From the NCBI GenBank assembly GCA_935421135.1, contig OW285189.1, forward strand, positions 23,872,298 to 23,936,297: a DNA stretch of 64,000 nucleotides. The letters are read 5' to 3'. This document shows, in pieces, positions 23,940 through 36,169 of the stretch (its first letter is position 1; every line of letters starts with the position of its first letter). The stretch is from Bugulina stolonifera. Taxonomy: Eukaryota; Bryozoa; Gymnolaemata; Cheilostomatida; Bugulidae. Made by a program: the position numbers and the translations under genes. A model generated the notes under the pieces. The model made no database searches, was not told where the DNA came from, and worked only from the letters and a program-made list of their open reading frames with translations.

Positions 23940-26900
23940 AAAGTAATTAGTTTAGAGTTTTAATATTTACGGAGAGTATCTTACCCAACCCTAAGCACTG
24001 GATCCAATTATAGCATTATTAGTTTCAACCTGCTAACTTCATTCAGATTAAAAGTAAAAAGATTCAATAACCTATTAATAATACTATAGACTACAATGCT
24101 TCGCTGGAGGCAAGTTGTGGGACAGGCTGGATGGTTGTTTAGTATAAGGGGCCTATGCTAATAATAGCAGATAAATGAGCAACTAGCTAATAGACGACAT
24201 GTTACAGTTCCACATCACCAGTCAATCTACACATAATCTATGGTTTATATTACAAACTAATGGCACTAATCCTTGTTTTGATAAGTTATGGCAAAGGAAC
24301 AAGATTCAGTGCACTTAGTTGCTTCTGCAAGCATTGATGTCCTTACAGCTGACAAGCGTAACAAATTAAAATTATAATATGATTCCTACGATGTGCTTCT
24401 ACAGGCACGATGTGCTTCTACAGGCACAACCAGAAACAGTCTCGGAATGAAGTCTACCTAATAATATAACAGGTGCTACATCGCATTCATATTTGTGAAT
24501 TAGGTATCTCTTGTCAAGTAAAAAAACATACAATAACCTACACGTACATGAAGTCAATCCAAGTTTCTGAACTCTACTTCAACTTAAATGCTGTCTCTCT
24601 CTACATAGTACTAATGAGTCTCGTTCAATGCAACGTTATACAAACTACAATCTACTAGTTCTGTTTTATAACTAAAGAAGAACGTAAATAATGTGCCTCA
24701 ATGAGAGAATAGTTCTACTGCTTCACTATGCAATTAGGAGTGTTAAATGGAATTGCTGACACAGTTATGTGTTTGAGTCAAGGTTAGCGGATTTCAGTGT
24801 CAGCAGTTCATCCCTCAGCCAGCGTTCCCAGTTGTGTAACTGCCTAGTGTTACAGTGTTGCTCTGCCGATACCTGACTTTTGATGGCATTATGTACATGT
24901 ACATGTAGTATTAGGCCTATCTCAAGTGTACCTTTACATTCATATGGTAAACTGAATACATTATAACAGTGACCAGGCTTGGCCATAAAAATTGAGAGAA
25001 AGAGCATTGCAGAAGCAAGAGTTGTCCCACTAGTTGGTGCCCTCGGAGCCCAACACAAATTCATTGACTAGCAGCATCACTACCATGATAGAATCAATGA
25101 CAATCACATCTCTTCACAATCACCTCGATTTTAATAGGTGTTAGGTATAGCCTACCTCAATATAATTATTAATATTCATAATAATTCATATACTACATAT
25201 TATTTTATAAGCCTATGCAAGTTAAATAGACCTAATAACTTTTACTTTATAATTTAAAATAATTAATAATAATTACACATCCCAGAAATTGAGATTATAA
25301 TCCTATACACGCTAAATGGAAAATGTATATCATCAAATAATTACATGAAAGGCCTAATAGTATAGTAGGCCTAGAACTAAGTTACTGTAAATTACAATTG
25401 TAATCAATTTTCTTCCAATTTGAATTGGCAGGCAGAGCCAATCAAGTAGAATTAGTTTTGAACCAGTCCAATCCAATCTGAATTTCATCCCTCTCTGTCA
25501 CAGTATGAGTATGACTCTGTATTTAAACGAAAATCTTATTCTAAATCTTTATGTAGGTCTATACAATAATTATACTCACTCGTCACTCGATTTTGATAGA
25601 ACATTCTATTATTTTCACATATTGTACAAGTTGAATGTCTCATAACTAACTAATAACTATAATACATTTATTCAATTCACTACGAATATACTATTGGCAC
25701 TTGCACGCCACCAAATCGTTAATTTTACTGACAATATTTTAAATTCTGGCTCCGACGAACATTTGCAGCTGACACTCAATCACAGACAATCATCATCAAT
25801 GATAACGATCTGAATAACAATAACCGACTAACACTTTGTATTGTTTACTTAGGCCTATTATCTTTTTACCAACTGACAGTAAATATTACTAATAACTAAC
25901 TACTAAGTCTTAGTTTAATTACATTTCGTATGATAGTCATTGTCTGTAAAACTCAATAAACTATTTTTTATATAAAAGTAACCCTAATTCAGAAATTAAA
26001 TAAAGTTAAAAGTAGGCTTACTCCAGACTAACTCAACTGAGCAACTCATAACAATTCACGAGTATAAGTAGTAGAATAACTCATAACTGTAATTTAATCA
26101 CTGTTAGTAAATTAAAACTACAGCAATAAAAAACTAAAGGTGTGAACGATTAGGCTCCAGAACTTTATTAGTCAAGTTACTCAGCGAGTAAGTAACCGAG
26201 ACTCTGACTATCGCTGGATAATCTACAAACATAACTTTAACTTACATTTATCTTGCGCCTAGCTGCAGCCAAATTTTGACTATAAAAGTATCTAGTGTAC
26301 TGATAACTGAGCTCCACTATAAACTTTATACTAAAACTTCCAATCGCGTGAATCGGTTGGTTTATTTTCTTGATACTATCACTATGGCTCAATCTTGAAT
26401 GATTTGATAGTGACACCCATCCTTTTATTTTGATCAAATTTATAAAGTAGCCAATAATCTTGACGAGTGAGATGAACACGGGCCATCATTGGTTCAAAAT
26501 TTTAGCGGGGAAATGTTTGTTAAAATTCCAATACAACGATTAATTGATAGAAGACAACTTCCATTGAACACTAATAGTGAATAATCAAGGAGTTGTCTTT
26601 TCTAACAAACAAAAGTAGACAACTCTACATGTGCAAAACATAGGGGCGTGTTAAATTTTTATTTTGACTTGACTGTACTTAATTTAATAACCAAAAGATG
26701 ATATATTTAGATATCCATGCTATACCTAGCCTGGGTATCAAGCTTGCTAGTCTAAATCCATACAATCTAGATTCTTGCCATCATCTGACTGGTTCAGATA
26801 AAATTTAGCAATCTAAAATACAATACATGTAATATACTTTATGCACAGTGTGTAATGATACATACATGGTATATGTACATTTATGCATTTTACACGATAT

Positions 26901-27580
26901 TGTTGTAGGCTTGCTAACCTCTTCATGCATACACAACTGTATTATAAAGTTCCCCATGTTTGTAGTTTTACTTGGTATATACAAACATAGCATGTATACC
27001 TGCATAACTCTGAATATCATCCTTCTCCCCAAAAACTGCTTTTGCAGAGGAAATTTTAATCAGCTTATTGTTGTGGATTTGCAAGAGTTACCCAAGGATT
27101 ACCATACCAGCCTATTACTGGACAAACGACATGAGCCCAATGGCTTCTGTACATGTGGTAATTATGGAAATAGTCTGCTGTATTTCTACTACCAAGCCAA
27201 CACTACTGGTTGCCACTGTCTCTTACCAACAACAATGCAGAGAATTGTAATAAGTTGATATTCATACCCACATACACAGCCAATTACATGGTCTCATTAA
27301 ATACAGTAAGTAGACAAAATAATATAAAGGTAGGCATTGCATTGGCCAAGAGAGCACATAGCATCTAAAAAGGCTTGGCAGCTACAGCCCGGAGTTGCCC
27401 TATGTAGCATGTCAAAAGGCCAACTACAATAACCAATCACAGGGTTTCAACTCTCTGATATAATAGTATTGTACGATGACATGGTGGAAACACATGTGTT
27501 AAAGCCGATAAGCCTAACAGGAACAGGAAATAGACTCCCTTTTGCAACGGCAGAATAAATGGCGGGAACCATTAGTGACG
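23940..27580. other. Intergenic, nothing recognised
   Basis: An AT-rich stretch. It holds a perfect 20-bp tandem pair near 24388-24427 (acgatgtgcttctacaggc). A 99-codon minus-strand frame (24765-25064) and a 136-codon plus-strand frame (26848-27258) have no domain pattern. Promoter or 5' exons of the EF-hand gene may be here. Confidence 0.4.
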
Positions 27581-27656
27581 ATAATACCAAACCATGCATA
27601 ATAAAGGCTATTAATGTATACATTAATAGCCTCTATTATGCATGGTTTGGTAATTA
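27580..27656. repeat. Near-perfect inverted repeat (hairpin), ~36-bp arms
   Basis: The left arm taccaaaccatgcataata continues through ggctattaatgta. The right arm mirrors it with one internal mismatch, around the centre tgtataca. Weaker complementarity extends outward by about 12 bases on each side. It could be a foldback element or a hairpin transcript; there is no coding pattern. Confidence 0.85.
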
Positions 27657-27893
27657 TACTGACTAACTATTAGCTCATCAGTGACTGTGAAATGGCCACT
27701 ACTTCACTGCTTAAAACAGGTGGAAATCCACTACATTATTCTAACCCTAATTTGAAAAGGGAAGGCATACTTATATAAACATCTGGTTAGAGGAGAGGCC
27801 ATTTGTTCGATCAGTCAATAAAACTTCATTTTCAGCCCAAATGGTTCACAGTTTGTTTGTCTTGGCCAGTACTAACATGCTAAGGCTCGGCTC

Positions 27894-28197
27894 CATGAGA
27901 GGCCGTTAGCTTCGACGAAGCAACTTTGTAGTTCGCTGATATGGCTCTAATGACACCAGTCCATAAGTGGCTCTGATTAATATCCAGCTAATAAAAAAGC
28001 TGGTCTTTAATGCACATTATATAATTGGAGTCACAGCATCTAGCATTAACCAATTATCATAGAGCTCCGTGATGCGGTGGACTGAAAAGACCAACATGTT
28101 GGTCTTTCCATAGCTAAACAAACGGCGTGCCGATTTGCTTTCGAACGAGGCTTCGAAGGCCGAAAAAGAACAATCGGCCTCTTCTGCAGCCGAGCCC
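27894..28197. mobile_element. Harbinger-type MITE, 304 bp
   Basis: The terminal inverted repeats are ggctcggct at the left and agccgagccc at the right. A TAA trinucleotide lies on each side (27891-27893 and 28198-28200), the target duplication typical of PIF/Harbinger. The body contains a short internal palindrome (aagaccaacatgttggtctt) and no coding frame. Its ends differ from those of the autonomous element at 31395-34922, so that element is not an obvious source of transposase. Confidence 0.65.
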
Positions 28198-28200
28198 TAA

Positions 28201-28940
28201 GTCTTTGCCCAAACCAACAAACAACAGCCCTGGCCTATCATTGCTCTTGGCCTCTCATGTATGTAGCAGCCTTTCACTATCAGGTTTATGGAACTGACCT
28301 GATAAACAGTCATATGGTTGTTATAAGTTACACTGGCATGTGCAAATAATTATGCATGTGATATTCTTATTGTTCTATGCACATGGCACATGGCTAGAAA
28401 TGCTAAAACCAAGGAGTAAAGAGTACTCCTATCCTAACTAAAACTAACTGTAAATGTGATAGCACAGAATTACATGTACATGTACATGTACATTGTAACT
28501 ATAACCGTTTGTTTATTTTGAAAGTTGTCTTCTCTCTACACATGACCTTATCAGTTTGCGGTAGAGTTTCTCAAAGACAAGCAATTCGATTGGACAAAAT
28601 TTGGATGTCTGCTGAAAGCACGTGCAGTTGGTGCAAAATGAATTTGTTTGGATAGTAGTCAAGTCTGGTACAATCATTATTTTTTTTATACAAGTATTAA
28701 TATATAATTATTATTCAAAAAGTGTTTATATAGAACTTTCGGGTATTATTGAACCGTTGAACTATATTAAAGCCATTGAAGATACTCTTAAGAATATTTC
28801 AGCCAGTTCTAAATGGGCTTAAGTACAATCCACAATTGAATTGAGTTGATATTCAGTAATAAATGAGTTAACTTAAACTTACTAAACTTCAACTTATTTT
28901 TTATATTTATTATAATTATTACTAATTACTATGTTATTAA
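28201..28940. other. Intergenic, nothing recognised
   Basis: Contains a run of tacatg repeats near 28471-28493 and short open frames without domain pattern. Confidence 0.4.
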
Positions 28941-28948
28941 ATATAAAA

Positions 28949-29277
28949 TTGAGTATGATATCAATACAAAAAGTAAATAATTATTTTAAAATAATAATAA
29001 ATATTAATAATAATATAAAGATATATGTAAATATTATAATTATATTTATATTAATATTTATATTATCAATTATGATATTATCATTATCATGTTTATATTT
29101 TATTATTTTATTAGTGAAGCTAAGCTAGGCTATATTATAATTATATAGCCTAGCTTAGCTTAGCTTAGCTTCACTAATATAAATATAAACATAATGATAA
29201 TATATTTTTATATTATTATAAATTATTACTATTCTAAAATAATTATTTAATTTTGTATTGATATCATATTCAATGTT
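28949..29277. repeat. Large AT-rich palindrome
   Basis: The arms are centred near 29135. The core is gtgaagctaagctaggctat mirrored by the same word with two extra agctt units. The outer part attgagtatgatatcaatac is mirrored by gtattgatatcatattcaat. The left arm is longer because of an AT-rich insertion. Confidence 0.8.
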
Positions 29278-29428
29278 AAGTTTGCTGTATATTTTTAGGA
29301 GTTTTTTAACAACTACACAAACAATCTGAAGCAAACAGAACGAGTGGGCCCACTCGTTCTGTTTGCTCCTGATTGTTTGTGTAGTTGTTGAAGAACTCCT
29401 AAAAATATATACAGCAAACTTAACATTT
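29272..29428. repeat. Second palindrome, ~75-bp arms, abutting the first
   Basis: Centre gagtgggcccactc near 29350. The arms run from aatgttaagtttgctgtata to its mirror near 29425, with a few mismatches. It begins where the right arm of the preceding palindrome ends. Confidence 0.88.
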
Positions 29429-29449
29429 TCCATAGAGTCGAGAATAGAA

Positions 29450-31391
29450 TACAATTCAATACCTAATTAGCAATCAAAATGCCAGTTTGAAAATAGAGAA
29501 TAGAACTGTTCTGTTACAGAGTAAGAGTTGGAGCATTGCTAATTTTACTGGGAAAATCTGAAATTGGCGAATAGGAAGGCAATCGCTGGTTATATGCTAA
29601 ACCCTAAGCTACATGTACAATTGGTTTTAGTTACATTACAAGGATTATATACACATGTAGCTTCAGTAATCTAATGACACTTTACACATGTTGGAGTTGT
29701 CACCCCTCCAAAAAGAGACAGAAAAAGAGAAAGCAACTCTGCATGATCTGGACTAGCCTTATCAATTTTAAATGAATAGGCCTACAGCTCACTCAAAAAA
29801 TGGCCTCTGAGATTTTGGTGGGGCACCAAGATAGTTGCATAAATGAGCCTTTAGTAGTAGGCCTAAAGTTCAAATTAAATTACATGCTGATGATGTGTTC
29901 CAATGGCCAATATGTTGGCTACATTTACACATAATGTAGGTTTTGTAAACCTGCATATGGTTGGATATACACAGATTTGTTATAAACTTTTGGGATGTCA
30001 ATTTTATGTGATGTATAGTTTAAATTACATGTGATGTATAATCTCTCCATCTGCATTATACATGTACTACACTTTTATAGTGTTGTAGCTAGTAGATATA
30101 CATGTACTATCAGGGTGAACATATTAGGTGCTTAGTATTAATATAGTGGGTGTACTCTTAGGGTGAACAGAGTCCATGGGGGAGGGGGGGGGGGGCTCTC
30201 ATGTAATGTACTAGTCGATGCTGCATATATTATATAGGCTTTGCTGCAGAGTAAATTATGTAGTGTAGAGTAAATATTACTGGTAGTATCACTACTAAAT
30301 AAAGGGATATTATTCTGTATAGTCAGTTCATTCATTGAGTGAACAGTACTGTTATTATTAGTACTGTGTTATATAGTTGACTCCGATTGGCTGTAAAGGA
30401 AGTAGCAGCATTGTGTTTGTATATCACAACAAACCTCTGACTGTTCGCTGACCATAGTACATGTGGGTTAGAGATAGCAGTGTTATATACACTGATAACA
30501 AACATCCTGTCACTGTATCACTACTACTACTGGTACAGTCTTGAGATCTCATACTGGAGAAGAAGATTTACTTACGCTGTTGAATATAGGTAAGCTGTCT
30601 TTATATACAGATGTAGGGGTCATGTTGGGCACATATTTTGGTAAAAAGTATTAGCGTTTAATATCTACATGTACTTTTATTACTTGCACTGTTATTTAGG
30701 TCTGCACTGCTAATATTATCATTATGTACAGTACAACAGATAGTATGTCCATGTATACACTAAGTTCTACACAGCTTTCTCTGTCTACATAGTACTAGTT
30801 TGAGTTTGTGGAACATAGGCTATGTATATTTGGCAAATATATTAATACCCCAAACCTATGTATTCCTGCAGATATGGTCTACATAGTATAATACATGTGT
30901 GACGTTTACATGCATACTTACATCCCACACAGAAGCCTACACTTACATGTACACTAATAGAGTAACTGTGTTATAGTTTACATGTACTGCAGTAGAATGC
31001 AGTATTTGGCGCTGATAGTCAAGTAATACAAGTCATGTACAGGTACATGTAGATGGTTATTCATATTATTATGATTAGAGCAGTGCATGTACATGGTATA
31101 GTATATAGCCGCTGTTAGTTGAGTCATGCTGCTCTAATGCTGCTTACTAGGATAGTTATACAGGGCCTACAGTATATCAGTTTACTTGTATTATAAACAT
31201 AGATACTGCTTCAGTGGTATGAACATAGAATCAATAATGAACAATTATTAGAGCACTTTTATACATAGAGCATCAATCTATTACTAGACTGGATCTCAGT
31301 AGTGTACTAAAAATTCATCATAGTACAGAACTTACAATATACATACTTTATGCATAGGCACAGTTATGTAGATATACAACTGTGTGAGCTG
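29450..31391. other. Intergenic; possible spliced 5' UTR exon near 30590
   Basis: No coding exon seen. A donor-like site (atatag|gtaagc) at about 30590 could end a non-coding first exon of the spectraplakin gene that joins the acceptor at 35980, with the Harbinger element in its intron; this is speculative. Confidence 0.3.
30179..30197 (+). repeat. G-rich run
   Basis: A nearly unbroken G tract (gggggagggggggggggg), unusual in this AT-rich window and able in principle to form a G-quadruplex. Confidence 0.8.
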
Positions 31392-31569
31392 TAAAGCTGA
31401 GTCCAGACTACAACGATTTTCAAATGAAAATCGTTCGTGTAAAAACGTGCTGGAAATTTGGCCCGATGGGCTGTTCACACTAGGCCGATTTTTAAATTCC
31501 AATCATGGGTTTTCCAAAACTCTTTAATCGCGGAGGAAGGAAATTTATAAACACGGAAAAATAAACAAG

Positions 31570-33586
31570 ATGGCGGCTAACACCGAACAGGAGGACTGTT
31601 TATTTACAATTAATTTTAATTCTTTATTTGATAACACTAACCAAGAGGATAGTGCTCAACTGGCTGCATCAGTGTTAACAATAGGAAGTCATTATTTGAA
31701 CAAATCTAAACTATCAAGAAAACGCCGCAGTAGCACACGCTCTTGCTGGGTATCAGATTTTGTTGGCAGAAGAGAGAATTATGGTGCTTTTAATTCAATT
31801 ATGGCAGAATTGGAAGTGAGTGATGCGAAACGATGGCAAAACTATTTACGGATGGACAGTCATCTCTACAACTCGCTATTACAGTCCATTACACATGCCA
31901 TCACTAAAAAAGATACTACGTGGAGAAAGGCTGTGCCACCAAGTGAGCGGTTGGCTGTTACTTTGAGATATTTGGCAACAGGCGAAAGCTATACCAGCTT
32001 ACACTACCAATTTAGGATTGGTAAAAGCACAATAGCTGAAATTATCCCTGAAGTGTGCGCTGCAATTTTTGGCTGCCTTAAAGAGACATATTTAAAAACA
32101 CCAAATACAGAAGCAGAATGGAAAAGAATTAGTTTCCATTTCAATGAAAGGTGGAACTTTCCTCATTGTATTGGAGCACTAGATGGAAAGCATATTGTTT
32201 TGAGGAAGCCTCACCACGCTGGTTCAGCCTACCATAATTATAAAGGATGTGAATCCATTGTGCTAATGGCTCTTGCAGATGCAACATACAAGTAAGTTTA
32301 TTATACTATTATTAAATATTTCATTAACTTCACAATTTCTTGTATGTACATTTTAAACGTAATTGGTTTTTTATAATTTAATTTATAACAATATTTTTAA
32401 TAATTTATTGTAGATTTCTATATGTGTATGTTGGAGCCAATGGCCGAGTATCTGATGGTGGTGTTTTCAAGCAAACAAAATTGTATGCTGCTCTAGAATC
32501 TGCTGGCGGACAACAGCTTGGAGTGCCATGTCGAGAAGCCTTGCCTGGTACATGTCAAGAAGCTCCATACGTCATAGTTGCTGACGATGCCTTCGCTCTT
32601 TCTACATATCTAATGAAACCATTTCCAAGGTACTAAACTCATGTAATTGAAAATAATATTCTAACTTCTGTCAATTTCTTCCATCAATTATTATGCTCAT
32701 GACTACTCTTATATTTTCTGTAATTAATAGAATTCTTGGTCCATGTTTTTCTCTAGACGGACACTAACTGAGGAAACTCACAAAATATTCAATTATCGCC
32801 TCTCAAGAGCTAGACGAGTAGTAGAGAATGCTTTTGGAATCCTGGCTTCTGTATTTCGAGTAAGATAGTAGCATACTAGTAGTCTACTAATCACTGTCCA
32901 TGTAGCCATACTACTAATCACTGTCCATGTAGTCATACTACTAATCACTGTCCATGTAGTCATACTACTAATCACTGTCCATGTAGTCATACTACTAATC
33001 ACTGTCCATGTAGTCATACTACTAATCACTGTTCATGTAGTCATACTACTAATCACTGTCCATGTAGTCATACTACTAATCACTGTTCATGTAGTCATAC
33101 TACTAATCACTGTCCATGTAGTCATACTACTAATCACTGTCCATGTAGTCATACTACTAATCACTGTCCATGTAGTCATACTACTAATCACTGTCCATGT
33201 AGTCATACTACTAATCACTGTCCATGTAGTCATACTACTAATCACCGTCCACGTAGTCATACTACTAATCACTGTCCATGTAGCAATCACAGTCTATGGA
33301 TTGTTTCTAGGTATTTGAAAAGCCTATTCCCTTGGAACCTGAGAAGGCAGAATCTGTAACACTTGCAGCTTGTGTGTTGCACAATTATCTCAGACACCAT
33401 AAAGCAGCTGATACAGGGGAGCTTGACAATGAACCGTGGAGAGCAATAGATGCCGGTGGTTTAGGTGAGATTAGCTGCAGGCGAGGAGGCACAAACTACT
33501 CTCAAGCAGCTGCCAATACTAGAGAAATATTTTGTAACTACTTTAATGGACCTGGAGCTGTAGACTGGCAACACCAGATGATCTGA
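31570..33586 (+). CDS. Harbinger DDE transposase (HARBI1-like nuclease)
   Basis: Four exons: 31570-32291, 32414-32629, 32757-32859 and 33311-33586 (TGA), 438 residues with agreeing phases. The catalytic triad can be read: D205 in G-A-L-D-G-K-H, D298 in V-I-V-A-D-D-A-F, and E336 in R-R-V-V-E-N-A-F-G. These match the DDE_Tnp_4 nuclease of HARBI1 and PIF proteins, which cut and rejoin DNA at the element ends. An N-terminal region of about 85 residues with a basic K-R-R-S-S patch precedes the helical [14 protein letters not shown] domain typical of the family. The triad is spread over three exons. The third intron holds a 27-bp minisatellite. The ATG at 31570 lies about 150 bp inside the left end. 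Confidence 0.93.
32870..33290. repeat. 27-bp minisatellite inside the transposase intron
   Basis: About 15 units of a 27-bp sequence containing actaatcactgtccatgtag, with few variants (gttcatg, accgtccacg). It occupies almost all of the intron between transposase exons 3 and 4. The nine-codon period produces minus-strand open frames (32793-33029 and 33087-33290) that are not genes. Confidence 0.95.
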
Positions 33587-33734
33587 ACAATCTTAAACTT
33601 CAGCTTAATTCTGTGTTATATATTTCAAATTTGATTCTTTATTGCACTAATTGAAAATAAATGTAAAATCAACGAAAACAATGAGTTGTTCAACAGTACA
33701 AAAATAACAAATGCATTATTAACAAGTTTAAAAA

Positions 33735-34715
33735 TTATAGATTCTGGTAATTAGAATAGGAGTCGTATCCATGCCATGCCATTTGAGGTGCACTGCTTGG
33801 CCTGGCACATACCTGCTCTTCTGGGAAAATCTTGCGGAACACCATGTTCTGGATGTCTAACATGAGCATTCTTCTTGTTTTTGAGTCTGTAATTGAGTTT
33901 AAGTCTGATCCAAGAGTCATCAAAAACCCTTGTATATCTAAAGGGAGACTTGGTTTTTTATCTTCTTTCATACTCTCTAAGTGTTGGGTAGCACTCTTCA
34001 TGTATTTTACTACCTCTATATGATTATCTTCTTCATCTTTAATAAGTCGTTTTCTTCTGGTTTTCTTATCTTTTCTTTCAGTATCATCACCTGAAAATAT
34101 AATAAAGACACAATGAACTCGAACTATAATATTATGATTAATATTGAGATGGCTTGAAAATATTTATTGCGTGTGACTATTCTAGTATAATATAATAAAC
34201 TTACCACTTTGTTTTTCATCTGTTGATGATTGAGGGGATAGCGTGTCAGTCCCTTCTCTGACTACAAGAGTTGGTATTAAAAATGACAGCTCATTATAGT
34301 ACTCCCATGTTGGCACGTAGATATCACTAGTGCCACTCCCTGACTTTTCGGATTTCTTCACTTCATTCCATTCCTGCCAACATAAAAAATAATAATAAAG
34401 TAAGTTTATTTATTTTAATTAATAAATTAGTAGTAATGACAATTTTTATTTTAAAAATTAGTTACATGTAGAAGTAATAATATAAATATAAATAGTTCAT
34501 ATGAGAAGACGACTAACCTTTCTAAATCTAGTGCGTAGCGTAGCATATTTCTTTTCTATGTCCCCCACGTCTGTCCCACAACACTTTGCTAGCTCTGCAA
34601 TTTGGCTCCTTTTTTCGTCTCTATTCATGTAATCCTGATCGTTGGAGTCCCATATAGCTGGATACATCTCTAAATTGCTCACCAAACTTCGCATCACTTG
34701 CCTTAACTTCGACAT
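33735..34715 (-). CDS. Harbinger accessory MADF/BESS DNA-binding protein
   Basis: Three exons on the minus strand: 34715-34518, 34373-34205 and 34090-33735 (stop), 240 residues from M-S-K-L-R-Q. Exons 1-2 form a MADF domain: L-E-M-Y-P-A-I-W-D near the start, Y-A-T-L-R-T-R-F-R-K at the exon 1 end, then E-W-N-E-V and W-E-Y-Y-N-E-L-S-F-L. Exon 3 holds a K-K-T-R-R-K-R basic stretch (probable nuclear signal). It is followed by F-L-M-T-L-G-S-D-L-N-S-I-T and M-L-M-L-D-I-Q-N-M-V-F, which fit the BESS protein-interaction motif. Such proteins bind the transposon ends and bring the transposase to the nucleus. The frame also allows an upstream ATG at 34802; I prefer 34715 because the MADF fold begins there. 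Confidence 0.85.
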
Positions 34716-34925
34716 GTTGTTTAATGACTTGACGTTTCCGTGGTAACACGAAGCGCTTTCTGATTGGTCAATGCAAAAGTAATCGGGCGAATATTTCAGC
34801 ACGCAAATAACCAGGCCGAAATCGTTCTAGAGCCAACAAATCAGCCGATTTTTCGTCCACACAACAACGATTTCATCAAATCCAAGAATCGTCCATAAAA
34901 TCGTTGTAGTCTGGACTCAGCTTAA

Positions 34926-35979
34926 GTCTCAACTATTTATTGCAATAGTAGTCATGTTAACACTAATAACTACCAGTAAATCAACATCAATATTATCTGA
35001 TGGCTTTTACCAAAATATAAGAAAAATTATATATCCCCATGTACTGTATTGTAATGTACATGTCTGTGTATATACATACATGATTACTTTCATTATTGAC
35101 TATGTGTTATTACAGCTTGTTACTTATGTGAATGTAATCTCATTTATTTCACAGACAAGGTATATATACTGTCTACTAAATGGATATTACACACATTACA
35201 CATATCTAGCTGTCTGTGGACTTACTAGTTCTAGATACAGCAAGGTAGGTGTTAATAGTGATGAGGGTGTGGTGATTTGTTTTATCACATTTTAGTATAA
35301 TTATCTGTGTTCTATTGCTGTCTATGACTATATTGGAAGGCATTACTACTTTCACCAACCCAATGTTGTTGGTATTTGATGTAGGCAAGTAACATCTTGT
35401 GTATCAATGAGTGGTTATGGATGCACGTCTAGTGCTGTTAAGAGGTTCATGAAAGTTGCTACAGCTGCTGTCCATCAGCAGCATTTAGATTGTGGATTTG
35501 TTTGTTTGTCGGACGAGTGCCGAGGAACCCAGGCTACAGTTAGTAATGTATTCTTGGGGAGCCCTTTGAGTAATGCTGAACTTGAGTAAATTATATGGTC
35601 GAGGATTATTCAAGCGTGTGGGGGTTGAGTATTTGTTGGATAGACTGGTATTAAAGGGCACTCTGTACTCAGCTCAGAGTGAATATAATATTATGCTAGT
35701 ATTTGATTTGCATTGTATCTTATTTAAGTAAAAGATTGACCATGGTGAGACTTTCTTACACAAAGAGGCGTAGAGTGATACAAGTCACTTGGGACTAATT
35801 GATTGATAAAATCTAGTGATATCACCAACTAACTGAAGCCACTGATAGTGCTAATTGGTGATGGAGCTCTCTAGGACTGTAAAATTAGACTAAAGAAATG
35901 TTTATTCAGATCAGTTATGAGCAACCATACTAGGGAGATTTGCACACACATGTATCATGTCCATTAATATCCTTTTGTA
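34926..35979. other. Region upstream of the spectraplakin coding start
   Basis: No gene supported. A 60-codon frame at 35407-35589 has no domain pattern. The acceptor ccttttgtag ending at 35979 shows that the first coding exon is preceded by a spliced 5' UTR whose exon I cannot place with confidence. Confidence 0.4.
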
Positions 35980-35982
35980 GAA

Positions 35983-36169
35983 ATGGCGGAGGGAGGAAAG
36001 GGGTCTCGATCCCGACAGGATGTAAGACCCTCCCACTCCTGGTCTCACATCTCTACAGACCCTGATCAGCTATCACATGCTGGTCAGCGGAGAGATCTCA
36101 GGGAATACTTTATACCACTCAGTATGCTACATCTTGACCCTGCTGACAGAAAGGTTATCAGGATTGCTG
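35983..36169 (+). CDS. Spectraplakin first coding exon 1a
   Basis: Starts [13 protein letters not shown] three bases after an acceptor and ends R-K-V-I-R-I-A in phase 1 at a gtaagt donor. Joined to exon 41149 it gives [12 protein letters not shown], the usual entry into spectraplakin CH1. It adds 62 residues of mostly disordered, charged sequence. Confidence 0.8.

Larger units (their letters stand above)
31395..34922 (+). mobile_element. Complete autonomous PIF/Harbinger transposon
   Basis: The left end starts agctgagtccagactacaac and the right end is its exact inverse; 26 bp match without a gap. TAA lies on each side (31392-31394 and 34923-34925), the usual Harbinger target duplication. Inside are two genes in convergent order: a DDE transposase (+) and a MADF/BESS DNA-binding protein (-). 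Harbinger elements are known to need both a transposase and a Myb/MADF-type partner. Both frames look intact after splicing, so the copy may be recent. The total length is 3528 bp. Confidence 0.93.

Noticed and set aside
24765..25064. 99-codon minus-strand frame
   Set aside because: No domain pattern, no fitting splice partner for the EF-hand exon, and a tacatg repeat runs through it.
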